A stretch of 64,000 nt of DNA from Muribaculaceae bacterium (GTDB taxonomy: Bacteria; Bacteroidota; Bacteroidia; Bacteroidales; Muribaculaceae): assembly GCA_023662835.1 (NCBI GenBank), contig JAMPII010000001.1, forward strand, positions 67,649 to 131,648, in the 5' to 3' direction. Every line of letters starts with the position of its first letter. Positions within the stretch are counted from its first letter, which is position 1. A model generated the notes under the pieces. That model was not told where the DNA came from, made no database searches, and was given only the letters and a program-made list of their open reading frames with translations. The position numbers and the translations under genes were made by a program. Of the stretch, positions 17,845 through 26,649 are shown piece by piece.

Positions 17845-19182
17845 ATGATGGAGAAAAGCGGTAAAATCGGACGTGTCTCGTTGCGGTACAAAGGTTCGTA
17901 CCGTCTTGCTGCTGCCACTGTTTCGGCTGGGCTTGCTATCGGAGTAGCGGCATGGCTGCTTAAATTGATGGTGCGGGAGATTTCGAAGTTTGTAACGTCG
18001 GGGTTTGTCATCGATTCGGGCAACCTTTGGCTGCTGGTTTCACCGGTGGTCGGCATTGTTATTGTCGGCTGGATTGTTCGCCACGTTGTTAAAATGCCTT
18101 TGGAGCATTCTACAGGATTGATGAAGAAGGATTTGGCCGACGGGAAGGGCGATATGCCGCGACGGCTTACGGTTGCTTCGATGATTACAAGTGCGATAAC
18201 GTTGGGATTCGGAGGCTCGGCCGGCTCGGAGGGCCCTATCGCTTACACGGGTGCGGCTGTTGGCAGTAATCTGGCTAGAATGTTAAGGCTCGAGGATAGA
18301 TTCCATCTGATTTTTCTGGCTTGCGGAGCCGGAGCGGGAATTGCCGCTATTTTCAAGGCGCCTATTGGCGGAATGTTTTTCACGCTCGAGGTGTTGAGAA
18401 TGCAACTGGGAGTGTTGCCAGTTCTGGTGTTGGCGGCGATGTGTCTGATTTCTGGATTAACGGCGTATGTGCTGAGCGGTTGCACGTTGAATATGTCGAT
18501 CGAAGGGTTGATGCAGTTCGATTATGAGATGCTTCCGGCGCTGTTGTTGCTCGGTTGTTTGTCGGGAGCTTATTCGGTATATTATCTTGTGATTGGCCAC
18601 AAGGTTCGCAGTCGGCTATCGGCGATGAACGATTCGTTATGGCGCAATGTTGTGTCGGGTTTGATGGTAGGCGTAACGCTGTTCTTGTTCCCGGCTTTGT
18701 TTGGTGAGGGTTATGGCGTGCTGTCGGAGGTTGCCAATGGTAAGCTGGCCGACACTACCAATGGCAGCGTTTTTGTGCTGTTTCATGGCAGGTATCTGTT
18801 GCCGTTAACTTTGGCGGGCATTCTGGCTTTGAAAAGTGTTGCCACGTATGCTACGAATTCGGGTGGCGGAGTGGCTGGCGATTTTGCTCCAACGCTGTTT
18901 GCCGGTGGCATAGCGGGCGCGCTGCTATATGTGCTTGTGTCGGATTTTTCCTTTTTTGCGATGATGACGGAGAATGTGATGGTTGTTTGCGGCATGGCGG
19001 CGGTGATGGCCGGCGTTATCCGCGCGCCGTTGATGACAATTTTTCTTGTTGTTGAGATGACGGCTTCGCAGCAGTTGTTACTCCCTGTGGCAATTGTTGT
19101 TGCCATATCGCTTGGTGTGTCGAAACTGCTGCTTCCCGATAGCGATCGGCGTGTCACTACCTCGTCGGAGATGCATGATTAA
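17845..19182 (+). CDS. CLC-family chloride channel/transporter without CBS domains
   Basis: The 445-aa polytopic protein has the CLC signatures GSAGSEGPIAYTGAAVGS (about 124-141), whose Glu corresponds to the gating Glu148 of the E. coli exchanger, and GIAAIFKAPIGGMFFTLEV (about 168-186). The inner Glu203 of proton-coupled exchangers aligns with Val here (LEV instead of EE), as in many CLC channels. The first selectivity-filter segment (GSGIP in E. coli) is not conserved; EHSTGLM is at that place. No CBS pair follows. Start is 17845 or the next codon for Met (17848). It moves chloride or another anion across the inner membrane; the exact ion and mechanism are inferred. It runs convergent to the NigD-like gene with only 17 nt between the stops. 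Confidence 0.85.
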   Translation: MMEKSGKIGRVSLRYKGSYRLAAATVSAGLAIGVAAWLLKLMVREISKFVTSGFVIDSGNLWLLVSPVVGIVIVGWIVRHVVKMPLEHSTGLMKKDLADGKGDMPRRLTVASMITSAITLGFGGSAGSEGPIAYTGAAVGSNLARMLRLEDRFHLIFLACGAGAGIAAIFKAPIGGMFFTLEVLRMQLGVLPVLVLAAMCLISGLTAYVLSGCTLNMSIEGLMQFDYEMLPALLLLGCLSGAYSVYYLVIGHKVRSRLSAMNDSLWRNVVSGLMVGVTLFLFPALFGEGYGVLSEVANGKLADTTNGSVFVLFHGRYLLPLTLAGILALKSVATYATNSGGGVAGDFAPTLFAGGIAGALLYVLVSDFSFFAMMTENVMVVCGMAAVMAGVIRAPLMTIFLVVEMTASQQLLLPVAIVVAISLGVSKLLLPDSDRRVTTSSEMHD

Positions 19183-19199
19183 GGTTTTGCGTTTTGCGT

Positions 19200-19868
19200 T
19201 TAGGGTTTGGCGAATGTGTAGGCTTGTGTTGGGAGGTTGAGGTCGCTTATGTGGACGCAGATGGAACGGCATGTTGCGCGTTCCCATACCGATGATATAT
19301 CGAACGATGCATATGTTTCCGACAGGTATGATTGTTGAACTCCGTTCATATTGTGAACCAGATACAACTGTGGCTGCGGGTCGGTTAATGTTGTTTCGTC
19401 GACAAGGAGGGCGAAGTGGCGTTTTTCGGGGCTTACGCTCAAGCGTATGCGGAAGTTGAGGTAATTACCTGTGCGCCACACGGAGTTGAGCCAGATAGGG
19501 TCGGCGTTCCACAGCGGGCTGTCGGGATTGCCGGTGGTTACGTTTCCGTTGTTTATTGCAATTACGGAGCGGGCGGTTATTCGGCCAGATGTGTAGGGTT
19601 TGTCGCTCTCTGTGTAGTAGTAAAGATGTACTCTCTGCTCAATATATTCCTCTGGTGCAACCCAGTTTGGTTCGGTGTAGGTGATTAATGGCGAATCATC
19701 GTAGCGTTGCATCGTGAATACTGTTCCATTGGCTTTCGAGGCAGAGGCTATGGTTACGATGTCGCTGTACATGAACTCATGGTTGCGCGGGCCGCTATTG
19801 TCCTGACATGCTGCTAGCAATAACGATAGTAGTAGAAGTGTTGAGAGGTGGAGGAATTTCGGATTCAT
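19200..19868 (-). CDS. NigD-like lipoprotein
   Basis: The 222-aa product starts at 19868 ([21 protein letters not shown]) with a clear lipobox LAAC. The start ATG overlaps the stop of the LolD-like gene as ATGA, which decides the start over upstream in-frame Met codons. The body has the pattern of NigD-like Bacteroidales lipoproteins: an N-terminal OB-like part ([20 protein letters not shown]) and a C-terminal part with [21 protein letters not shown]. Function is unknown; the family is named from a nitroimidazole/bacteriocin locus, and this name says little about its role. Coupling to the ABC ATPase suggests joint expression. Confidence 0.7.
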   Translation of the reverse strand: MNPKFLHLSTLLLLSLLLAACQDNSGPRNHEFMYSDIVTIASASKANGTVFTMQRYDDSPLITYTEPNWVAPEEYIEQRVHLYYYTESDKPYTSGRITARSVIAINNGNVTTGNPDSPLWNADPIWLNSVWRTGNYLNFRIRLSVSPEKRHFALLVDETTLTDPQPQLYLVHNMNGVQQSYLSETYASFDISSVWERATCRSICVHISDLNLPTQAYTFAKP

Positions 19869-20539
19869 TGTTTTGGACATGACGTTATTGATGTTATGAG
19901 GCCGTCGCACATGTGAACGGTGCGGTCGCATTGTGCTGCCAGCGATTCGTCGTGGGTGACTATGACGAATGTTTGCCCTAAATCGCGGCGCAGGTCGAAG
20001 AACAATTTGTGGAGTTCCTGCCGATTATGGCTGTCGAGGCTTCCCGATGGTTCGTCGGCTAGAATCACTTGCGGGTTGTTGACCAAGGCTCGGGCAACGG
20101 CGGCTCGTTGGCGTTCGCCGCCGGAAAGCTCGTTCGGGTGGTGGCCGGCACGTTCCGTCAGGCCGAGATAACCTATCAACTCTTTTGCTTTTTTGAAGGC
20201 GGCTGAGCGCGATTTTCCGCCTATCAGAGCCGGCAGAGCGACATTTTCCTCAAGTGTGAATTCGGGCAGCAGCTGATGGAACTGGAAAACGAAACCTATG
20301 TTTCTGTTACGGAATTTTGCGGCTTCAACCTCTTTAAGCGACAGTACGTCGATGCCTTCGTAGACAACACGGCCCGAATCGGCGCGGTCGAGTGTGCCGA
20401 TAATCTGTAACAGGGTTGTTTTGCCGGCTCCGGAAGGCCCGGCTATGGCAACAATCTCCCCGCGACGAATTGTGAGATTCACTCCTTTGAGCACATTGAG
20501 GCTTCCGTAGGATTTTCTTATGTCCAGTATATCGATCAT
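19865..20539 (-). CDS. ABC transporter ATP-binding protein, LolD-like
   Basis: The 224-aa ATPase has Walker [10 protein letters not shown] (about 34-42), signature LSGGERQR (about 139-146), Walker [13 protein letters not shown] and the switch His in VTHDE. The order and length match the LolD/MacB-type ATPases that drive lipoprotein release from the inner membrane or MacB-like efflux. No permease gene adjoins it, as is common for lolD in Bacteroidetes. It lies one base after tcdA and is coupled to a lipoprotein gene, so the strand from 23895 to 19200 may be one transcript. Confidence 0.85.
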   Translation of the reverse strand: MIDILDIRKSYGSLNVLKGVNLTIRRGEIVAIAGPSGAGKTTLLQIIGTLDRADSGRVVYEGIDVLSLKEVEAAKFRNRNIGFVFQFHQLLPEFTLEENVALPALIGGKSRSAAFKKAKELIGYLGLTERAGHHPNELSGGERQRAAVARALVNNPQVILADEPSGSLDSHNRQELHKLFFDLRRDLGQTFVIVTHDESLAAQCDRTVHMCDGLITSITSCPKQ

Positions 20540-20540
20540 T

Positions 20541-21296
20541 CTAACTATTGATAAGTTGGGTTATTGCGTATGCGGCGGCCATCATTCCGAATTGAGCCGG
20601 AATCCAGGCTACTGTTCCGAACGACGATGCTTTAAAGGCTATTTCGTTGGTAATCACAACTGCTGAGCGCTTGGGCAATTCGGTGGAGAAAACTACTGGC
20701 AGGCCCGAGGTGATTCCGTGCTCCTTGCGCAGTCGGCGGCGGATTTCGCGGGCCAGGCCGTCGTTGCTGGTATGCGAAATGTCGGCATAAGTTATTTTTG
20801 TGGGGTCGGTTCGGCCTCCTGCGCCCATGCTGGAAATTATGGGTGTTTGGGAGTCGATACAGGCTTTTATGAGGGCTATTTTGGGCTGAATGGAATCGAT
20901 GGCATCGATTACGAAGTCGGCTTTGGCCGATGTCACGAGCGCAGCGGCTTGTTCGGGAAGGATGAATTGCTGTATGGGTTCAACTATGGCCTGTGGGTTG
21001 ATGTCGGTTATGCGGCGAGCCATAAGCTCTACTTTGGGGGCGCCGATTGTTGAGGTAAGAGCCGGCAGCTGACGGTTGAGATTTGATGGAGAAACGCAGT
21101 CGCCGTCGATAAGGGTGATTCGTCCTACGGCTGTGCGTGCAAGCATCTCGGCGGCATAAGCTCCGACACCACCTACGCCTACAACCATCACATGACTACA
21201 CGCCAACCGCTCCAAGGCCTCTTGGCCAAGGAGCGGAAGTGTGCGTTGTGTGAGTTCGGGAGCCACAGCCGGGCTATTTTTTGAATTTTTTTGCAA
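20541..21296 (-). CDS. tcdA: tRNA threonylcarbamoyladenosine dehydratase (TcdA, E1-like)
   Basis: The 251-aa ThiF/MoeB-like protein has the nucleotide-binding loop [17 protein letters not shown] (about 37-53), [13 protein letters not shown] and the DAIDSIQPK segment typical of TcdA/YgdL rather than sulfur-transfer E1 proteins. It makes cyclic t6A at position 37 of ANN-decoding tRNAs in an ATP-dependent step. Its start overlaps the end of the upstream C1B peptidase gene by 23 nt. Two other genes for t6A synthesis are in the window: tsaE and a Sua5-type gene. Confidence 0.9.
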   Translation of the reverse strand: MQKNSKNSPAVAPELTQRTLPLLGQEALERLACSHVMVVGVGGVGAYAAEMLARTAVGRITLIDGDCVSPSNLNRQLPALTSTIGAPKVELMARRITDINPQAIVEPIQQFILPEQAAALVTSAKADFVIDAIDSIQPKIALIKACIDSQTPIISSMGAGGRTDPTKITYADISHTSNDGLAREIRRRLRKEHGITSGLPVVFSTELPKRSAVVITNEIAFKASSFGTVAWIPAQFGMMAAAYAITQLINS

Positions 21297-22473
21297 TAGC
21301 GGCGGGAATGGCGTCTTTGTGAACCATTATATCCATTGTTTTTGCAAGCAGGTATGGCTCGGAAACATAGATGAAGCCGTTATAAACCTGATTGGTGTCC
21401 CAAGAGTTCTGAACTTTGTAGTATTTGTTGCCTTCCTGATCGACAGCACGGCCAACGATAACCATACCATGATCGTCGGTTGTTTCCTTGCGGTCGTACA
21501 TGTTCTGGCGGATATCCTGGGTAACCTCAATTTCCTGAACCGGGCCTTTGATGTCGTAGCGCTGGTCGCGACGATCTTTGTCGGAGAGCTGTACCCAACG
21601 CGACAATTCGGTGCCTGTCAGGTCTTTTTCGCCTTTTTCAACGGGTATAACGGCATAGCCTTTGCGCCATTTGAAGCCGCCTTCCGATACGTCGGCGCCC
21701 CATGCTACAGGATAACCGTTGTCGATGGCGTTGTCGACAATGGCTTTAAGTTCGTTGAGTGGTACATTCTGCATCTGATGCCAGAGCCAGTTGTCGGCAA
21801 CTTCGAGAGCGAATGGCTGGTAGAAGGGATGATGGGTGAACGATGTAACTTCAACATAGTCGTCGGGATTGAGACCGAGCGATTTTGCATATGATTGGGG
21901 TGTGTAGGTTTTGCCTTCGTATGTGAACGATTCGGGCACCGGGCCAAAGTAAGCGTCGAGAATTCCGTTAAAGCCACGTTCCCAAGCTGTTGACAGTTTG
22001 CGGTCGGGCATTTTGATGACGGCATCGAGGTAGGCTTTCAGAACGGCCGACAGTTCGCCGTGAACGGGCTTTTCTTCGCCGTAGTTTTGTCCGCGATAGG
22101 CTTCTTCGGGCATCATTCCGTAGGTTGCCATAACGTAGGGAACATCGTGGGCAGCACCGCCTTGGGCGAAGTTAACCTGACCGTCCATACGCACATATTT
22201 GCGAGCTTTATCTAGATAGCACTGGCGAACAACGAACATGTCGCTGAGGTCGGTTTCTTTGCCACCTTTACGCAGGATTTCACTTTCAAGGAATGTGTTG
22301 GTCGAGTAGCACCAGCAGGTTCCCGACTGGTTCTGGTCGCGTACGGGTGTTGTTTTAACTACTTTCACGTCGGTGAATTTGAACCCGGTTGAGTCGGGAA
22401 CAACCACTTTATCGTCGGCCATTGCCGACACTGCCACTGCTGTGGCCATTGCAAGAGCAAAAATTTGTCGCAT
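21274..22473 (-). CDS. Secreted C1B-family cysteine peptidase (bleomycin hydrolase-like), copy 2
   Basis: The 399-aa protein starts with a signal peptide (MRQIFALAMATAVAVSAMA). Catalytic features are RDQNQSGTCWCYST (oxyanion Gln and active Cys, about 46-59), DDHGMVIVG (His) and VQNSWD (Asn), as in C1B aminopeptidases. Cytosolic PepC/bleomycin hydrolases lack signal peptides, so this form acts in the periplasm or beyond. It starts 21 nt after the stop of a second, longer C1B peptidase gene and is likely co-transcribed. The two share family but diverge strongly in sequence, so they may have different substrates. Confidence 0.88.
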   Translation of the reverse strand: MRQIFALAMATAVAVSAMADDKVVVPDSTGFKFTDVKVVKTTPVRDQNQSGTCWCYSTNTFLESEILRKGGKETDLSDMFVVRQCYLDKARKYVRMDGQVNFAQGGAAHDVPYVMATYGMMPEEAYRGQNYGEEKPVHGELSAVLKAYLDAVIKMPDRKLSTAWERGFNGILDAYFGPVPESFTYEGKTYTPQSYAKSLGLNPDDYVEVTSFTHHPFYQPFALEVADNWLWHQMQNVPLNELKAIVDNAIDNGYPVAWGADVSEGGFKWRKGYAVIPVEKGEKDLTGTELSRWVQLSDKDRRDQRYDIKGPVQEIEVTQDIRQNMYDRKETTDDHGMVIVGRAVDQEGNKYYKVQNSWDTNQVYNGFIYVSEPYLLAKTMDIMVHKDAIPAAIAKKFKK

Positions 22474-22494
22474 ATTATAATTAGTTTGTTTAAA

Positions 22495-23895
22495 TCAAAG
22501 TTCGTCGGCGAACATGGGATCCCAGGCAGGGAGCAGCGTGGGCTTCTGTTTCAGAACATCGGCAATTTTAGGGGTAATGTATTTTTTTTCGGCAACCAGG
22601 CGGAACATGTATTCGTTGAACCAGTCGTCGGTCATAATCAGGTGGCCGCCGTTTGCTCCGGGTCCCCAGCTGTTTTCAACCATCCATTTTGTTGGGCGTC
22701 CCTCCTTGTCGAGGTCGACAGCCATGAGTGTCATGGCGTGGGACGATGCACTGGCGTGGGTGGCTATGCGCTGACGTTTGTCCATGCTAAATGTGGTGCC
22801 AAAAAGCGCGCCGTAGTCGTACATGCCCGTGTCGAGCACTCCGCGTTTGCGATCGAATTCTTTGCCGACGTCGCACGAGAAGTACATCATGGTGCTGTCC
22901 TTGATTGAGGCAATGGCTACTTCTTTTATGTCCTCGATTGGCAGGTTGACGTATGTCCAGTTTTTCCCATCGTAGTTGTGGCGGTCGTAGTCGATTTCGT
23001 AAAGCTTATAGTACTCGCGCGTGGGGTCGTTCATCAGCATTACGTAGTTGTTTTTAAGGTCGTTGCCTGCGTATTCGTTGTAGAACGATTGAGGGGTGTA
23101 GGTTTTTGTTTCGATTGGGTTGCCTTTAGCATCGCAGCGGGTCCATTCGAACTCGGCAGGTGGTTCGCCGAGTGTGATTGCGAGCATGCGGTAAATTTCA
23201 GATAGCATGGCTGTTTTTGCTGCTTGCAATTCTTTGTCGGATTTGCCTTCGGCTTTCATTTGACGCAGATCCAAGCCGTCCTGGCGTAATTTCAAGCCGA
23301 TGAGCTGACGCAGGCGTGAGGTGCTGTTGCTGCTGAAGGTTTCGTTCATCACTTCGGCAGGCACTACGCCATATTTCATTATGTTTTCCGACACGCCGGT
23401 GTACTGGCCGCCGTCGCTAATTGGGTTGGAGAATAGCCAATCGACAGTTTTGTCGTCGGCCGGCAGGGTTGCTGTGTCGATTATTGACTGGAGGAAGAGA
23501 TTTGATTTTTCGAGCTGGTCCCAGAAGAAGTTGTAGTTTTGCGACAATTTGAGCTCTGGCAGGTTGTGCTTGGCCATCATTTGTGAGCGAAGCACATTCA
23601 GGCCGGTGAACAGCCAGCAACGGCCCGACGATTTTTGGTCGGTTATACCCTTGCTCTCAACTTTGTTGGAGAAGTGGGTGTTGAAACCGTTGGCTTTTGT
23701 GGCGTCGAGCGACAAGGTGTTTATGTCGTTGGCTGCCACGGCATTGCGAATGGCACGATCGGCTGGCGATTGAGCGTTGAACGACTGGCTTATGGTTTTC
23801 ATCATCTCGGGCGTTATGCCGCCTTTGTTGTTGTCGGCCGATGCCGATATGGCGCATGCGGCGAGCACCGCCAAACAGCAAAATATCTTTTTCAT
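22495..23895 (-). CDS. Secreted C1B-family aminopeptidase C-like peptidase, copy 1
   Basis: The 466-aa product starts at 23895 (MKKIFCCLAVLAACAISASA), a signal peptide preceded by a good promoter; upstream in-frame residues overlap that promoter and are rejected. Catalytic elements are DQKSSGRCWLFTGLN (Gln/Cys), ASSHAMTLMAV (His) and MVENSWGPG (Asn). Length and order match bleomycin hydrolase/PepC, which are hexameric aminopeptidases. It ends 21 nt before the second C1B gene. A periplasmic peptide-trimming role is inferred. Confidence 0.9.
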   Translation of the reverse strand: MKKIFCCLAVLAACAISASADNNKGGITPEMMKTISQSFNAQSPADRAIRNAVAANDINTLSLDATKANGFNTHFSNKVESKGITDQKSSGRCWLFTGLNVLRSQMMAKHNLPELKLSQNYNFFWDQLEKSNLFLQSIIDTATLPADDKTVDWLFSNPISDGGQYTGVSENIMKYGVVPAEVMNETFSSNSTSRLRQLIGLKLRQDGLDLRQMKAEGKSDKELQAAKTAMLSEIYRMLAITLGEPPAEFEWTRCDAKGNPIETKTYTPQSFYNEYAGNDLKNNYVMLMNDPTREYYKLYEIDYDRHNYDGKNWTYVNLPIEDIKEVAIASIKDSTMMYFSCDVGKEFDRKRGVLDTGMYDYGALFGTTFSMDKRQRIATHASASSHAMTLMAVDLDKEGRPTKWMVENSWGPGANGGHLIMTDDWFNEYMFRLVAEKKYITPKIADVLKQKPTLLPAWDPMFADEL

Positions 23896-23933
23896 TATAT
23901 AAATTGGTGAGTTATTCGATGGTTTATCTTTTG

Positions 23934-23965
23934 CAAATATAATGAAATATAACCAATTATCCAAA
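23934..23965 (-). promoter_or_regulatory. Promoter of the tandem C1B peptidase genes
   Basis: On the minus strand TTTG (23962-23965), a 20-nt spacer and TATATTTG (23934-23941) form a near-ideal Bacteroidetes promoter. The predicted leader is about 32 nt. Confidence 0.75.
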
Positions 23966-23978
23966 CTGATTGAAGAAA

Positions 23979-25217
23979 TCAGTTGGCTAGGCAGTCGTCG
24001 AGGCGACGGGTTAGTTCTTCGCGGTTGAGATGCTGTCCGATGAATACGAGTTTAATCATGCGGTCGCCGTAAACGGGATCCCAGTCGCGCAGGAAGTTAG
24101 GGTCCTGAGCCATTAGCATCTCGCGCTCTTCGTCGGAGGCGGTTGCATACCAAAGTCCGGCTTGAGTTATTTTTTTCTGTATGCCGGCTTGCTCGAAGAG
24201 AATCGACATGTCGAGGTTGTTTGAGAAGTAGCATACGCCTTTGCAACGGATAATGTTCGACGGCCATTGGTGCGCTGCGAAATAATCGAACTTGTTGAAA
24301 TCAAAAGGCTTGCGGCGGAAATAAACCATAGTTTCAATTCCGTATTCCTCAACTTCGCCCCCTTCGTGATCGTGGTGGTGGTGATGATGATGATGGTGTC
24401 CATGCTCATGTTCGTGTTCGTGGTGGTGATGGTCATGTTCGTCATCATCGTCGTCATCATCGTCGTGGTCGTGGTGATGGTCAGGCTCGAGACGGTCCTC
24501 TATGCCGCGGATCCAGCCGGCCGATGTTGCTACGCGCTCAAAATCGAACAGGTTGGTGTTTATCAGCTTGTCGATTGGCACATCGGCGTAGTCGCATTCG
24601 ATTATTTCGGCTTCGGGCTGGAGGGCGCGAATTATTTCGTAAATGCGGCCACGTTCTTTGGCGGTAACTTCCGAGGCTTTGTTGAGAAGAATTATGTTGC
24701 AGAATTCAATTTGCTGTATGATAAGGTTTTCGATATCCTCCTCATCGATGTTCTGCATCTGTAGTTTCTCGCCGCATGAGAATTCGCTCTGAAGGCGCAG
24801 GGCATCGACAACAGTTACCACCGCATCGAGGCGCGGCATGCTTATTCGGGCAAAGGCCCCGCCCATTTGGGGTATTGAGCAGATGGTTTGGGCTATAGGC
24901 TCAGGCTCGCAGATACCGCTGGCTTCAATTACGATGTAGTCGAATCGTTCCATCATAATCAGCTGCTCGAGCTGGCGCACGAGGTCCATTTTCAGTGTGC
25001 AGCAAATGCATCCATTTTGCAAGGCGACGAGCGAGTCGTCTTTTTGATCGACAATTCCACCTTTTTCAATGAGGTTTGCGTCGATGTTCACTTCGCCAAT
25101 GTCGTTTACGATTACGGCGAATTTTATACCTTTGCGGTTTGTAAGTATATGGTTTACGAGGGTTGTTTTTCCGCTGCCCAGATAGCCGGTTAGCAGTAAT
25201 ACAGGGGTTTGTTTCAT
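23979..25217 (-). CDS. CobW/COG0523-family GTPase (putative metal chaperone)
   Basis: The 412-aa protein is started at 25217 (MKQTPVLLLTGYLGSGKTT), removing 12 upstream residues. It has Walker A GYLGSGKTT, the metal-site motif CICC (NGCICCTLKMDL), the switch VIEASGICEP, and a CobW C-terminal domain (METMVYFRRKPFDFNKF region). Between the domains lies a His/Asp-rich stretch (about residues 245-285) with a run of nine His. COG0523 GTPases insert or deliver metals, often zinc; the histidines suggest a metal reservoir. The gene follows birA by 19 nt and may be the last of the porX-tsaE-Imm17-birA run. Confidence 0.88.
   Translation of the reverse strand: MKQTPVLLLTGYLGSGKTTLVNHILTNRKGIKFAVIVNDIGEVNIDANLIEKGGIVDQKDDSLVALQNGCICCTLKMDLVRQLEQLIMMERFDYIVIEASGICEPEPIAQTICSIPQMGGAFARISMPRLDAVVTVVDALRLQSEFSCGEKLQMQNIDEEDIENLIIQQIEFCNIILLNKASEVTAKERGRIYEIIRALQPEAEIIECDYADVPIDKLINTNLFDFERVATSAGWIRGIEDRLEPDHHHDHDDDDDDDDEHDHHHHEHEHEHGHHHHHHHHHDHEGGEVEEYGIETMVYFRRKPFDFNKFDYFAAHQWPSNIIRCKGVCYFSNNLDMSILFEQAGIQKKITQAGLWYATASDEEREMLMAQDPNFLRDWDPVYGDRMIKLVFIGQHLNREELTRRLDDCLAN
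24360..24485 (-). repeat. His/Asp-codon low-complexity tract inside CobW gene
   Basis: The plus strand reads as runs of GTG, ATG, TCG and TCA triplets, which on the minus strand encode alternating His, Asp and Glu. The triplet repetition could slip during replication without breaking the frame. Confidence 0.75.
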
Positions 25218-25236
25218 GACTATATTTTTGGTTAAA

Positions 25237-25971
25237 TTAAACAGGTAGCACAACAGCCACCTCTTTGAATGCGTAGATAGTGGAATTGCCGTCGGCTCGG
25301 GTGAGTGTGATGTGTCCTAGCGGGCCAATGGCCGTAATGGCGGCGTTGAATTTGCTGCCTGTGGCAACATCGCGGTATGTCATACACTCGCGCGACCATA
25401 GGTTGGCGAAATATCGCTCCTTCAGCTCGGCTTCAGGCTCGGCTAAACATTGGGCAATTTTTTCAACAACTGAGTTGAGCAGAGGTTCAAGCGCGGTTTC
25501 GTGGCCAAGGAGCTGAATCATCGACACCGGATTTGGAGCGTTCGACAAAAAGCGGCGTTGGTTCACGTTTATGCCGATGCCGGCTATCGAGTGGGATATG
25601 GTTTTGCCTGAGAGCGAATTTTCGATGAGGATGCCGCAGATTTTGCTGTTGCCAACATAAATGTCGTTGGGCCATTTGATTTTTACTTCCCGGCCGGGGA
25701 GCAATGGGCGAAGCGTGTCGACTATGCCAAGGGAAACGGCTTGCGAAATCCGGAACTGTTCGCAGGCTTCTATTCCGCGGGGGTGCAGCAATAGGCTGAA
25801 TGTTAGGTTTTTGCCTTGTTCGGCTTCCCATGAGTTTCCGCGTTGGCCGCGACCGGCTGTCTGGCAATGTGCGGCAACGACGGTCCATTGCGGAGTGTCA
25901 GCGGCTAGATTCCGGGCAAGATAGTTGCTTGTTGAGTCCACCTCATCGAGCCATATAGTATTTGTTTTCAT
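25237..25971 (-). CDS. birA: Biotin--[acetyl-CoA-carboxylase] ligase, single-domain
   Basis: The 244-aa protein is started at 25971 (MKTNTIWLDEVDSTSNYLA). Catalytic signatures are GRGQRGNSWEAEQGKNL (about 60-76), KWPNDIYVGNSKICGILIE (about 104-122) and a C-terminal SH3-like part (GPLGHITLTRADG). It lacks the N-terminal helix-turn-helix of E. coli BirA, so it is a ligase only, not a repressor. It biotinylates carboxylase carrier proteins in the cytoplasm. It starts 16 nt after the small Imm17-like gene. Confidence 0.93.
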   Translation of the reverse strand: MKTNTIWLDEVDSTSNYLARNLAADTPQWTVVAAHCQTAGRGQRGNSWEAEQGKNLTFSLLLHPRGIEACEQFRISQAVSLGIVDTLRPLLPGREVKIKWPNDIYVGNSKICGILIENSLSGKTISHSIAGIGINVNQRRFLSNAPNPVSMIQLLGHETALEPLLNSVVEKIAQCLAEPEAELKERYFANLWSRECMTYRDVATGSKFNAAITAIGPLGHITLTRADGNSTIYAFKEVAVVLPV

Positions 25972-25987
25972 GTTTTCCGAATAAGCT

Positions 25988-26209
25988 TTAAACTCCAATA
26001 GTCCAGGTATATAATCCCATTGCTATTATTGCTACGCCGAGCAATGCGTATAAGAAGCGGCAGGCGTTGCGGTTGAGCCGGCCGGTGAGAATTTTCACGT
26101 TGTAGGTGGTGAAAAACCAGTTCCAACCGGCTAAGGCGGCAACTAAAGAGAATGTTCCGCTGACGAGAAACAGCAGGGCAAGGATTCGGGATGCGCCTGT
26201 AATGCTCAT
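25988..26209 (-). CDS. Small two-helix membrane protein, Imm17-like
   Basis: The 73-aa product has two hydrophobic helices (ILALLFLVSGTFSLVAALAG and FLYALLGVAIIAMGLY) joined by a basic loop WNWFFTTYNVKILTGRLNRNACR. The WxWFF motif, the loop and the final helix fit my recollection of the Imm17 family; that is recognition without a search. It is coupled to tsaE by an ATGA overlap and followed by birA, a housekeeping context with no toxin gene, so an immunity role is doubtful. An inner-membrane location is likely. Confidence 0.55.
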   Translation of the reverse strand: MSITGASRILALLFLVSGTFSLVAALAGWNWFFTTYNVKILTGRLNRNACRFLYALLGVAIIAMGLYTWTIGV

Positions 26210-26643
26210 TCGTCGGGAGTTTCAACAACGAGTGTCCGCGATAGGTCGGGGTTCACGTTGAGTTTGACGCGTACGGTGTCGTCGGGGAGTATGTCGTTGA
26301 TTATTCCGGGCCATTCAATGAGGCACAGCGCGCCCGATTCCAGATAATCTTCCACGCCGATGTCGAATGCTTCTTCAAGATTTTCAAGGCGGTAAAGGTC
26401 GAAATGGTAGATGAGCTCGGCTGTTGTGTCGGAACGGTATTCGTTGATAAGCGAGAACGAGGGGCTACCGGTAGCATCGTTGTCAACGCCAAGTTCACGC
26501 GCCAGAGCGTTGATGAATGTTGTTTTGCCGGCTCCCATCTCTCCTTCGAAGGTGAACACAGTGAAACAGTCCATCAAGTTCACGAAACTGGCGGCTGCTT
26601 CGTCGATTTTGTCGAGCGACGAAATGTTAATTTTATGAGTCAT
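26206..26643 (-). CDS. tsaE: t6A biosynthesis ATPase TsaE
   Basis: The 145-aa protein has Walker A FEGEMGAGKTTF (about 33-44), the family signature SPSFSLINEY (about 59-68) and LIYHFDLYRL, then an acidic C-terminus with CLIEWPG. TsaE drives the TsaB-TsaD complex that adds threonylcarbamoyl to A37 of tRNA. It starts 6 nt after the porX stop. Confidence 0.95.
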   Translation of the reverse strand: MTHKINISSLDKIDEAAASFVNLMDCFTVFTFEGEMGAGKTTFINALARELGVDNDATGSPSFSLINEYRSDTTAELIYHFDLYRLENLEEAFDIGVEDYLESGALCLIEWPGIINDILPDDTVRVKLNVNPDLSRTLVVETPDE

Positions 26644-26649
26644 AATTAT

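Noticed and set aside
24267..24764. Long plus-strand frame opposite the His-rich part of the CobW gene
   Set aside because: It is the complement of the triplet-repeat region, giving artificial Val/Met runs; the CobW frame has clear motifs.
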